The position numbers and the translations under genes are program-made. 64,000 nucleotides of DNA from Singulisphaera sp. GP187 (GTDB lineage: Bacteria > Planctomycetota > Planctomycetia > Gemmatales > Gemmataceae), in contig CAMDQN010000016.1 of the NCBI GenBank assembly GCA_945905925.1, positions 1 to 64,000 of the forward strand, read 5' to 3'. The number at the start of each line of letters is the position of its first letter. Positions within the stretch are counted from its first letter, which is position 1. Under the pieces are notes generated by a model. The model was not told the origin of the DNA, did not search any database, and worked only from the letters and a program-made list of their open reading frames with translations. Of this stretch, positions 8,151 through 15,676 are shown piece by piece.

Positions 8151-9839
8151 TTATCCGATCGAGCGCCCGCTGCGGCGGTTCTTCGCCACCTTCGCCGCAG
8201 TCGCCTCGGATACCGCGTTCCACCAAGTTTTCCAGTTCAACTGTTTTTCCCCGGCACTCAGGTACGCGCGCAAGAATCGGAGTCGCTCCGTTCGCGTGAC
8301 GTGCGGCATCGCGAGGAAACTCGCGTTTAATCGCGCGAGTTCCTTCGCCCGGCGTGCGAACGGGACCGCGTCCGTGCTTGCCCGCACCCCGACGAGGTCT
8401 ATCAGAACGGATGTTGCGTTCGCGGGGTCGCTCGTAGCGTTCTCCAACATCACATTCGGCGCCTTCAGGTCGCGGTGCGAAACGCCGCGTTCATGCATCG
8501 CTCGCACCACGCGTGCCAGTTTCTCGGCCCACGCGCGAAGGATGTGGGGGTCGCGACACGCCTTCACCGCTTCGGGCAGACCGACCGCGTTCGGTACCTT
8601 CTCGGTGAGCAAATAGCCGTCCGCGGGGAGAAATCCGGCGCGGTAGACGTGGAACATCGCGAGCGGTCGCGGGGTCGGCAGCCATCGCTCGCGCAGCCCG
8701 TGACCGAGCAGCCACGACCGCCGGACTGCAGACGAGCGAAAGAGATTCTTTAGTGGATCGAAGGCGCTGCGCACGTTCACACGCTTGAGGATGACGGTTC
8801 GCGTGCCGTCGGGTGTGGGCATTTCCAGTTCCGCGACCGTGGAACTCACGCACTGCTTGAGTAACCGCGTGCCGGGTCGCGTGAACGCTGCGTCGGGGTT
8901 CGCGAGAAGCGCGCGAAGGAAATCATCCGGAATGTTGCGAACGGCCAACCCGCGCACGCGGCCCGCTCGCACGCGGCGGATACTGCGGTGTGTGCCGGCG
9001 TAGCGCGCCGTGCGCGCCATCCAGAACCGGCGATTGGAAGCGAGTGTTGCACGCTCCAGTTCGCGCGCCGCGTCCGGTATCGATGGGCGCGCCGCGCGGT
9101 ACGCCTCCCAAAAGCGCAGGCGGTCCGTCTGACTCGCGCGGAGCTGGTACCACCGGTTGAAGCGAACCAGGTTCGCGCGGCTCGCGCTCCACGAAAGGGA
9201 AGCGCCGAACCTGATCGCGTGAACGTCGAGCAGGCTGAACTGTGGGGCGCCCGCGACGAGATCGACGAGCAGATTACCGGGGTGCGGGTCCGGGTGGCTG
9301 ATGCCGTTCTCGTGCAGGCGAGCCAGGAACTCGCCGAGGGCACGCGCGAACTCGCGACGCGAGTTCGGACTGAGTTCGTGCGATTCGATGAAATCGGGGA
9401 ATGGGACCGCGGGCGCGAGGTCGCGCGTGATGAGGAAACTCTGCCCCGGCCAGCGCGTGTCGGGCGTGCCCCACGCGAGCGGGACCGCCGCGCTGATCCC
9501 CAGCGAACGCAGTCGCATTGCGTTCTCGAATTCGAGTCGCGCTTTCGGGACGCGCAGCACCTCTCGCGCCCACGCACGCGGCCCGTTGATGCGGCAGTGT
9601 TTGGCGTACACCGCGCCGGTCGCGAGCGGAACGCGGTACACCGTGCGGTGCGGGCCGCTCTTCACCACTTCGGCCGAACCGTTGGCGAGCCACTGATCGA
9701 ACGCCGGACCCGCGGTGCCGAAGAGCGATTCACCTTCGGGCGAGAGATGCCACACACGACCGTTCGCGCGCACGATCGGCCCCGTCGCGTCCGCGACCAG
9801 CGAGCCGAACTTGCGCAGCACGTCGCCGAACATCAGCAT
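8151..9839 (-). CDS. Tandem lipopolysaccharide-kinase (WaaP/RIO-like) family protein
   Basis: The 562-residue product carries two kinase-like domains. The first (about residues 40-290) has 'YAKHCRINGPRAWARE', the catalytic loop 'HPDPHPGNLL' and the metal Asp in 'FSLLDVHAI'. The second (about 300-545) has 'TVILKRVNV', 'VSHRDLKAPNVML' and 'SVLIDLVGV'. Both keep the catalytic Asp, the Asn and the DFG-like Asp, so both could be active. WaaP-type kinases phosphorylate LPS core heptose. It starts 3 bases after the glycosyltransferase stop, forming one operon, which supports a role in envelope glycan assembly. Confidence 0.75.
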   Translation of the reverse strand: MLMFGDVLRKFGSLVADATGPIVRANGRVWHLSPEGESLFGTAGPAFDQWLANGSAEVVKSGPHRTVYRVPLATGAVYAKHCRINGPRAWAREVLRVPKARLEFENAMRLRSLGISAAVPLAWGTPDTRWPGQSFLITRDLAPAVPFPDFIESHELSPNSRREFARALGEFLARLHENGISHPDPHPGNLLVDLVAGAPQFSLLDVHAIRFGASLSWSASRANLVRFNRWYQLRASQTDRLRFWEAYRAARPSIPDAARELERATLASNRRFWMARTARYAGTHRSIRRVRAGRVRGLAVRNIPDDFLRALLANPDAAFTRPGTRLLKQCVSSTVAELEMPTPDGTRTVILKRVNVRSAFDPLKNLFRSSAVRRSWLLGHGLRERWLPTPRPLAMFHVYRAGFLPADGYLLTEKVPNAVGLPEAVKACRDPHILRAWAEKLARVVRAMHERGVSHRDLKAPNVMLENATSDPANATSVLIDLVGVRASTDAVPFARRAKELARLNASFLAMPHVTRTERLRFLRAYLSAGEKQLNWKTWWNAVSEATAAKVAKNRRSGRSIG

Positions 9840-9842
9840 CCT

Positions 9843-10853
9843 TTATCCCGCCATTCGCGCGGTCGTGAGTCGCGAGAGCGATTCCACCCAGAGCCTCGCA
9901 CCGGCTTCGACGCTGTAGCGTGCTTCCACTTCTCGCCGCGCCGCGCCGCCAAGGCGATTCCGCAACGCGGCGTCTGTCGCGAGGGTGCGAATCGCGCGTA
10001 CCCAGTCGTCGGTTGTGTTAGCGCGGAAACCGGTAATGTTGTCGCGCACGAAGTCCGCTTGTACGCCGACAGGGTTCGCGACGACTGGCAGTCCCGCGGC
10101 CTGATACTGAAGCACCTTCAGCGCGCACTTCCCGCGGCTCCATGCGTCGTCCGGCACCCAGCCAATGCCGATGTCGCACGCCGCGATCTCGGTGGCTTCG
10201 CTCGCCTCGGTCCACGGGCAGCGCTCGACCTGAAGACCGGGGAACTCCGCGAACCGGTCGCAGATGAGTTTGAGTCGTGTGCCGGAAACCGCGCGCCCGA
10301 TCGCGCTGAGTGTCGAGTCGAATCGCTCCAGCCCTTGCAGCGTGCTTGATGAGCCGACCCACACGAGCCTAATGCCGTGGTTCGCGGAGTGCGAAGCGAG
10401 CGGGTACTTCGTTACGTCTACGCAGGTCGGAATTACAGTGACGCGGTCCGCGGGCACGAACTTCTGAGCTTCTTCCGCGAGGGTGGCGTTCCCCGCGATC
10501 ACGAGGTCGCACGCTTCGACCGTGGCGCGGAACCGGGCCGCGCGCTTCGGGTCGCGGAACCCTTTTGGGGAGTACGAGTCGCGCAGGTAAACCGCGTCGT
10601 CGAAGTCGAAGAGGAGTCGCCGCACGCGCCGGCGCAGCAGAGCGGTTGCCCACCGCGGGAGCAGTTTGCGCTGGAGGATGACCGCGTCGTAGGAGGTGAG
10701 GTCGCGTCCGAGTGCGAACCGGCCGAAGAGGGATTGCGGCAGCGCGTGAAAGTCGAGCGTGTGCCCAGCCGAAGCGAGCGCGCCACGGAACGCGGTGAGC
10801 CGGTACCGGCAGCACACGTGCGATTCGGATTCCACCAGCGCGACCAGCCGCAC
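9843..10853 (-). CDS. Glycosyltransferase, group 1 / GT4-like
   Basis: The product is 336 residues with the two-Rossmann GT-B pattern. The N-terminal half has 'YDAVILQRKLLPRWA' and 'LLFDFDDAVYLRD', a motif seen in GT4 enzymes acting in LPS or exopolysaccharide synthesis. The C-terminal nucleotide-sugar domain has 'RLVWVGSSSTLQGLERF' and 'ALKVLQYQAAGLPVVANPVG', with the family E replaced by Q in the usual E-x7-E region. It lies immediately upstream of the tandem WaaP-like kinase. Donor and acceptor cannot be read from the sequence. Confidence 0.8.
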   Translation of the reverse strand: MRLVALVESESHVCCRYRLTAFRGALASAGHTLDFHALPQSLFGRFALGRDLTSYDAVILQRKLLPRWATALLRRRVRRLLFDFDDAVYLRDSYSPKGFRDPKRAARFRATVEACDLVIAGNATLAEEAQKFVPADRVTVIPTCVDVTKYPLASHSANHGIRLVWVGSSSTLQGLERFDSTLSAIGRAVSGTRLKLICDRFAEFPGLQVERCPWTEASEATEIAACDIGIGWVPDDAWSRGKCALKVLQYQAAGLPVVANPVGVQADFVRDNITGFRANTTDDWVRAIRTLATDAALRNRLGGAARREVEARYSVEAGARLWVESLSRLTTARMAG

Positions 10854-10882
10854 CGCGACCTCCGTGTCGGGTTGAATGCAGA

Positions 10883-11000
10883 AGAGTATTCACCGCGGAG
10901 AACGCAGAGGACGCGGAGAAAGACCAAGAGAGTTCTGTTTTCAACTCTCCTCTCTGTGTTTTCTCCCTGCGTCCTCTGCGTTCTCCGTGGTGAGTACTCT
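10883..11000. repeat. Inverted repeat of the CACCGCGGAGAACGCAGAGG type
   Basis: The left arm contains CACCGCGGAGAACGCAGAGG and the right arm contains CCTCTGCGTTCTCCGTGGTG, flanked by matching AGAGTATT and AGTACTCT. About 40 bases pair with few mismatches. From memory, similar sequences are scattered in many bacterial genomes. It ends five bases from the smpB stop codon and fills the smpB-glycosyltransferase gap. Confidence 0.85.
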
Positions 11001-11005
11001 TATCT

Positions 11006-11503
11006 TTATCTCTTCCTTCGCGACGCGAGCGCCCGGTCGATGTCGCGTTTGGCGTTCGCCGTTTTCAGTGCCTCGCGCTTGTCGTGTACCTGCTTGCCCT
11101 TCGCGATCGCGATTTCCACCTTCGCTTTGCCGTCCTTGAAGTACAACCGGAGGGGAACAAGCGTCAGCCCCTTCTCGTCGGCCTTCTCCGCGAATTTCGT
11201 GATCTCGCGACGATGCAGGAGCAGCTTTCGCGTGCGCTTCGGCTTGTGGTTCGCGCGGTTCCCGAACAGGTATTCCGGGATCTCCGCGCCGATCAAGAAC
11301 ACTTCGCCCGCGTCGATGCGGGCGTAAGCGTCTTCGAGGTTCGCGTGCCCATCGCGCAGGCTTTTCACCTCAGTGCCCACCAGCACGATGCCGCACTCGA
11401 TGCGGTCGGTGATCTCGTAATCGTGGAGAGCACGCCGGTTGCGGCACACGTTTACCGTGCCGTCGGCGTTCGCTTTCTTGTCTTTCTTGTCACCCTTTGC
11501 CAT
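11006..11503 (-). CDS. smpB: SsrA-binding protein SmpB
   Basis: This 165-residue tmRNA-binding protein of trans-translation rescues stalled ribosomes. The motifs are clear: 'NRRALHDYEITDRIECGIVL', 'GTEVKSLRDGHANLEDAY', 'KRTRKLLLHRREI', 'LVPLRLYFKDGKAKVEIAIA' and 'GKQVHDKREALK'. The basic C-terminal tail 'RDIDRALASRRKR' is expected for the domain that enters the mRNA channel. The N-terminus carries about 16 extra Lys/Asp-rich residues. No tmRNA gene was recognised nearby. Confidence 0.96.
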   Translation of the reverse strand: MAKGDKKDKKANADGTVNVCRNRRALHDYEITDRIECGIVLVGTEVKSLRDGHANLEDAYARIDAGEVFLIGAEIPEYLFGNRANHKPKRTRKLLLHRREITKFAEKADEKGLTLVPLRLYFKDGKAKVEIAIAKGKQVHDKREALKTANAKRDIDRALASRRKR

Positions 11504-11593
11504 GATGCACGCATTCTACATTTGCGCGAAGCCCCAGCGAAGGCCATTTGGAGCAAGCGCCTCTGCGGGTCGCACGCTAAACCGGGGAACAGG

Positions 11594-11947
11594 GTGAGGT
11601 TCGTCGTTCTTACGCACGACTGGCCGGCGCACCACTGGGATTTTCTGGTGGAAGCCCAAGGTGCGCTGCGCGCCTGGCGCCTGCTCGCGGAACCGTTCGC
11701 CGATGTCGATATTCCCGTCGAACCGAACTTCGACCACCGGCTGTTTTACCTCGATTACGAAGGGCCGGTGTCCGGCGGGCGCGGCACCGTCTCGCGCTGG
11801 GACGCCGGCACCTGCGATTGGCTCCTCGACGCCGAGGATCGCGTGGAACTCGCGTTGCAGGGCGCGAAACTGAAGGGGCACGCCCTGTTTCGTCGCGAAG
11901 CGGGTGCGTGGGTGTTTCGGTTCACGGGGCCGGGGGCAGCGGGTTGA
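11594..11947 (+). CDS. Stand-alone LigD-type 3'-phosphoesterase domain protein
   Basis: The product is 117 residues, matching the phosphoesterase (PE) domain found at the N-terminus of LigD and in free-standing form: 'FVVLTHDWPAHHWDFLVE' (the H...HWDF motif that binds metal and substrate), 'PNFDHRLFYLDYEGPVSGGRG', 'RWDAGTCDW', 'LQGAKLKGHALFRR' and 'WVFRFTG'. PE enzymes trim 3'-ribonucleotide and phosphate ends during DNA repair. The GTG at 11594 follows CCGGGGAA. The 3' end overlaps the convergent gene by 26 bases. No ligase or polymerase domain is adjacent. Confidence 0.78.
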   Translation: MRFVVLTHDWPAHHWDFLVEAQGALRAWRLLAEPFADVDIPVEPNFDHRLFYLDYEGPVSGGRGTVSRWDAGTCDWLLDAEDRVELALQGAKLKGHALFRREAGAWVFRFTGPGAAG

Positions 11948-12650
11948 CGCCCGCGGGCGTGGCCGGGGCCGCTTCCAGAAACGACCGCCCCGCGATCGTT
12001 AACTTCCCGTCCTTCACTTCGAGCGTTAACACCTGCGAAGTCGGGCGCGGTTGCTTCGCGAAGAACTTGAACAGCCCCACCGGGTTGCTCTTGTTGCGAT
12101 ACCACGTCACTTCGATGCTTGATTCGTGGGCCACGTCGCCGATCTTGTCGAGGATCGACTGCGACCCGAACGGCACCCGCCCGACCTTCAGGTCACACAC
12201 CTCCACTGCCGCGACGTTTACCTGATCGGCGACCAGCCAGATCTTCAGTTCCAGCCAAACGATGCTGCTCCAGAACCCTTCGCGATACCGCACGCCCAAC
12301 TTGAGGCGGTCGCCTTCGATGGCGATTCGCGGCGAGTGGAAACCCTTCGGGAGCAACTCGCACAATCCATCTTTTGGCCCCATGTTCTCCGCGAAGAAGC
12401 AGTTCAGTTCGTCCGCGGTGAACGTGTCGCCCCATTCTTCCTTTCCGCGGATGTCGTTTTGCAGGTCGAGTATACGGGTGAGCAGTTTCGCGGACTTCTC
12501 GTGCGAATCCCAGTCGGCGGGGCGATTCGCGGCGGTGGTGTAGAACTCCGGCTCGCGCTTCGTTGCCAGCAACAGTGTACCGCTCGCCAGGCTCGCAAAT
12601 GCGGTCAGCATAGCCAGAGCCAGGAACATTGGCCGACGACGACGCATCAA
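11922..12650 (-). CDS. Conserved hypothetical membrane-anchored protein
   Basis: The 242-residue product is unrecognised. It begins MMRRRRPMFLALAMLTAFAS, an N-terminal membrane anchor or uncleaved signal with positive charges before about 20 hydrophobic residues. The rest is soluble with a repeated beta pattern, including 'FTADELNCFFAENM', 'GFHSPRIAIEGDRLKLGVRY' and 'VLTLEVKDGKLTIAGRSFLE', and a Pro-rich tail. This resembles periplasmic proteins tethered to the inner membrane. Its 3' end overlaps the PE gene, and no operon partner is evident. Confidence 0.65.
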   Translation of the reverse strand: MMRRRRPMFLALAMLTAFASLASGTLLLATKREPEFYTTAANRPADWDSHEKSAKLLTRILDLQNDIRGKEEWGDTFTADELNCFFAENMGPKDGLCELLPKGFHSPRIAIEGDRLKLGVRYREGFWSSIVWLELKIWLVADQVNVAAVEVCDLKVGRVPFGSQSILDKIGDVAHESSIEVTWYRNKSNPVGLFKFFAKQPRPTSQVLTLEVKDGKLTIAGRSFLEAAPATPAGVNPLPPAP

Positions 12651-12841
12651 CGAACCCTCCGCGACGCGGCCGAATACCGCCCCGGCGGAATCTGGTCAAC
12701 GCCGACCGTCGGGCGCGATTGCGCCATTCCGAAGGGCAAATTGGGAGCCGTAAAGGAATATGGAGACTTGGCAAACGCCGGCCGGAGCGGTTACGTTGTA
12801 GGTGTGATATTCGGTTCGCGCTTAGAGTTAGGAGGGCCGGC

Positions 12842-14125
12842 ATGACGCGCTTCAAGAGTTACCGCTGGGCTGGTGCGGTCGTTACCGCCGCGAGTCTGTT
12901 CGCGACGGCTTACGCGGCCCCGCCACAGCAGGTCGTGGAGCAAAAAGCGGAAAGTGAGGTCGCCACCGCGCTCGCCGCCGCGGACCAGCAGGCGCGATTC
13001 AACCGCGCGAAGGCGGTCGAAATCCTGAAGACCGCGAAGCAGAACCTCCAACTCGCGAGCATCGGCGAAGCGACCCGCACGCGGCTCACGAACGCGATCG
13101 ATGCGAAACTCGCGGCGTTCGAGGGCCGCCCAGTCACGAACCCGAACCCCGGTCCCAACCCCGGCGTGAAACTCGACCCGAAAGGCCCGGAGGCGATTGC
13201 GGCTCAGAAGTTGCTGACCGAAAAGGCGACGGCCGAATTCAAGGACGTAGTCGCGGGTCTCAAGACCGTGCAGCGGGCGCAGGACGCGAACAACACCGCC
13301 GAAGCGAACAAGGAAATCGCCCGGCTGACGGGGCTGTACCCGAACAACCCGTCCGTACTCGCGCTCGGCCAGAACGAAAGCATCAAGACCCGGCTCGATG
13401 ACGCGATCGCTTTCCAAACGCTGGCCCGCGACCGGTGGGTCGCGAATCAGAAGAACATCAACATGTCGTCGCTGCCCGCGATCACCGACGTCGAGTTCCC
13501 GAAGGACTGGAAGGAAAAGTCGGAGCGGCGGCTGAAGGCCAACACGGTTCAACTGAGCGCGAAGGAAAAGAAGATCATCGAGGCGCTGGACAAGCCCATC
13601 AAGATCGACTTCCGCGAGCGGCCGTTCGAGGAAGCGCTGCAAGACCTCTCGAACCTGATCGACCAACCACTGTTGCTCGACAAGAAGTCGGTCGAAGATC
13701 TCGGCCTCGACCTGAAGAAGGGTTCGAGTCTCCAGGCGAATGGACTGTCCGCGCGCACCGCGCTGCGGGCGCTGCTCGCGGCGCAGGGCTTGACGTTCGT
13801 GGTCAAGGACGAAACGATTCAGATCGTCACTGTCGAACGCGCGCGGAGCATTCTGACGACGCGTGTCTACTACCTCGGCGACCTGGTACAGGGCGTTGGG
13901 GCGTTCGGCGGTATCCAGTGGGGACCGGGGTTGAACTTTCAGCAGACGCTCGACAACGCGGACAAGATCGTGTCGATGATTCGGAAGTCGATCGACCCGC
14001 TTTCGTGGAACGGCGAAACCGGCGGTCCGGGGTCGATCACCTTCCACTACCCGAGCATGTCGATCATCGTGCGCACCTCGGCGGAAGTTCACTACACGCT
14101 CGGCCGCAGTTTCGGCGGGAAGTGA
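12842..14125 (+). CDS. Secreted STN-domain (secretin/TonB N-terminus) protein
   Basis: The product is 427 residues with a signal peptide (residues 1-26, ending ATAYAAP). Residues about 35-110 form a helical region rich in Ala, Lys and Gln, followed by a Pro-Asn linker 'NPNPGPNPG'. The STN-like domain lies around residues 250-330: 'IKIDFRERPFEEALQDLS', 'LLDKKSVEDLGLDLKKG' and 'LRALLAAQGLTFVVKDETIQ'. No secretin pore domain follows. Planctomycetes have many such orphan STN proteins of unknown function. The ATG follows AGGAGGG. Confidence 0.75.
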   Translation: MTRFKSYRWAGAVVTAASLFATAYAAPPQQVVEQKAESEVATALAAADQQARFNRAKAVEILKTAKQNLQLASIGEATRTRLTNAIDAKLAAFEGRPVTNPNPGPNPGVKLDPKGPEAIAAQKLLTEKATAEFKDVVAGLKTVQRAQDANNTAEANKEIARLTGLYPNNPSVLALGQNESIKTRLDDAIAFQTLARDRWVANQKNINMSSLPAITDVEFPKDWKEKSERRLKANTVQLSAKEKKIIEALDKPIKIDFRERPFEEALQDLSNLIDQPLLLDKKSVEDLGLDLKKGSSLQANGLSARTALRALLAAQGLTFVVKDETIQIVTVERARSILTTRVYYLGDLVQGVGAFGGIQWGPGLNFQQTLDNADKIVSMIRKSIDPLSWNGETGGPGSITFHYPSMSIIVRTSAEVHYTLGRSFGGK

Positions 14126-14139
14126 CACGACCGCACGGA

Positions 14140-14178
14140 GCAGAGAAAGCCCCGACCGAAGGTCGGGGCTTTCTCTGC
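14140..14178. terminator. Bidirectional hairpin terminator
   Basis: A perfect 18-bp stem (GCAGAGAAAGCCCCGACC, loop GAA, then its complement) sits between the ends of two convergent genes, the STN gene and the aminotransferase homologue. The A-rich and T-rich stretches within the stem give weak U-tracts on both strands. Confidence 0.9.
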
Positions 14179-15573
14179 TTATGCCCGGCTGAACGCGGGC
14201 TTGCGCTCGTCCGTTTTCTTCGTCGCTTCAACGAGCGTTTCCTCGGTCGGCTCGCCACTCTTCGGCGGTGTCGGTCCACCTGGATTCTTCAGGCGCGCCA
14301 CGAACGCGGCCATACGGTTCAGTCCCTCGCGCAACCGGCCGTCGTCAGCCGCGACGCTTATGCGAACGTGTCCCGCCCCACTGGGGCCGAACGCTGACCC
14401 CGGTCCCACCAACACGCGATCTTCTCGTAACAGCCGCTCCGCGAACGTGCGGCCATCCGTCCCCAACGCTGCGACCGATGCCCACACGAAGTACCCGCCG
14501 CCGGGTCGTTCCGGTTCGAGGTCCATCGCGCGGAGCCGGTCGAACGTGTATTGTCGCTTGGATTGATACCGCGCAGCGGTATCGCCCGAAGGTGCTTCGG
14601 AGAGCAACCGCGCCGCGGCCTGTTGACACACCGGCGGAACATACGGCGCCGAGAGGTTCGCGGTGAGTTGACACGCGCGAACGAGGTGCCGCGGACCGGC
14701 GAGCCAGCCGACGCGCATTCCCGGTTGCCCGAACTCCTGCGACACCGAACCGGCCGTCAGCGTGACACGGTCCGCGCCCGGCATCGCGGCCAAACATCGT
14801 GGCTTGTCGGAACGGAACGCGGCGAACGATTCATCGAGGTACACAAGCACGTCATAGCTGGCCGCGATCCACGCGATGTGTTCGAGGTCTTCGTTCGCGA
14901 GACACCCGCCCGCCGGATTGCCAGGATCACTGAGCACGAGTATCTTCGCGCCGCGCATCGCGCGCTCGAACGCCTTCGCAATGTACCGGCACCGGCCGTC
15001 TTCGGTCCACGTCGGTACCCACCGCACGTTCGCGTGTCTCGACTTCGCGCCCAGCACGAACAACGGCGAACACGGGTCGAACATCACGATGCGGTCGCCC
15101 GGGTTCACGAACGCATCGAGCGCCGCGGCGAGCGCGCTGGTGGCGCCGTGGGTCGCGAAGATATCGGTCGCGGGGTTCACTGTGCGCCCGGCTGCTTGGT
15201 AGCGGTCCGCGATGGCCTGACTGAGTTCAGGCAGGGTAGTAGGCACGCGACCGGGGGCCGTGTGCGAGTCGGTGCGGCCCACGCTGATGGCCCCGCGCGC
15301 CGCAGGCGCGTCGGGAACCGGCTGGTTCAGGTCGATGACATCGGGGTTCGGTGCGTCGGGAACAATTGCGGGGTCGAGAAGTTCTTCGACCGGTGCGGTC
15401 AGGACGCGATCGGAGTAGTATTTGAGGTACGCGGTTCCGCCGTCGGTGAGGCGCCGGGCGCGCGGAGTGAACCGCGCGAGCCGCGTGCGGATGAGCAACT
15501 TTGTGAGCCAGAAGGGAATCGCCACGCTGTAGCCTCCGCGCCGTTCAGAGTGAGAGCCGGGATTCTCGCTCAT
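14179..15573 (-). CDS. Class I/II aminotransferase homologue lacking the PLP lysine
   Basis: The 464-residue product has the PLP-dependent fold type I layout: 'ATHGATSALAAALDAFVNPGDRIVMFDP', 'LVLSDPGNPAGG' (the NPxNPxG-like motif), 'VLVYLDESFAAF' (the Asp that contacts the pyridine nitrogen) and 'GQPGMRVGWLAG'. The position that should be the Schiff-base lysine, normally SxSK, reads 'SVSQEF' with Gln279 (CAG, plus-strand 14737-14739). The Tyr of the usual DExY is Phe. The phosphate-binding Arg remains. A catalytically dead or repurposed protein is inferred. An N-terminal extension of about 60 residues is unusual. The gene ends in the shared terminator. Confidence 0.75.
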   Translation of the reverse strand: MSENPGSHSERRGGYSVAIPFWLTKLLIRTRLARFTPRARRLTDGGTAYLKYYSDRVLTAPVEELLDPAIVPDAPNPDVIDLNQPVPDAPAARGAISVGRTDSHTAPGRVPTTLPELSQAIADRYQAAGRTVNPATDIFATHGATSALAAALDAFVNPGDRIVMFDPCSPLFVLGAKSRHANVRWVPTWTEDGRCRYIAKAFERAMRGAKILVLSDPGNPAGGCLANEDLEHIAWIAASYDVLVYLDESFAAFRSDKPRCLAAMPGADRVTLTAGSVSQEFGQPGMRVGWLAGPRHLVRACQLTANLSAPYVPPVCQQAAARLLSEAPSGDTAARYQSKRQYTFDRLRAMDLEPERPGGGYFVWASVAALGTDGRTFAERLLREDRVLVGPGSAFGPSGAGHVRISVAADDGRLREGLNRMAAFVARLKNPGGPTPPKSGEPTEETLVEATKKTDERKPAFSRA

Positions 15574-15676
15574 TCGCGGTGCGTCTGTAAAGCCCGGCTC
15601 GCGCGAAGAAATAATGGAAGCCCCGCGTGGCTTCGCGCCTCTACTCTTGCGGACCTGCTATTTCGGAAGGCTTTGC

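Noticed and set aside
8988-10349. 453-codon plus-strand open frame over the kinase and glycosyltransferase genes
   Set aside because: It crosses two clearly real minus-strand genes and shows no domain pattern.
12791-14128. 445-codon minus-strand open frame opposite the STN gene
   Set aside because: Composition is that of an antisense shadow (Arg-, Leu- and Val-rich, no motifs), while the plus strand has a signal peptide and an STN domain.
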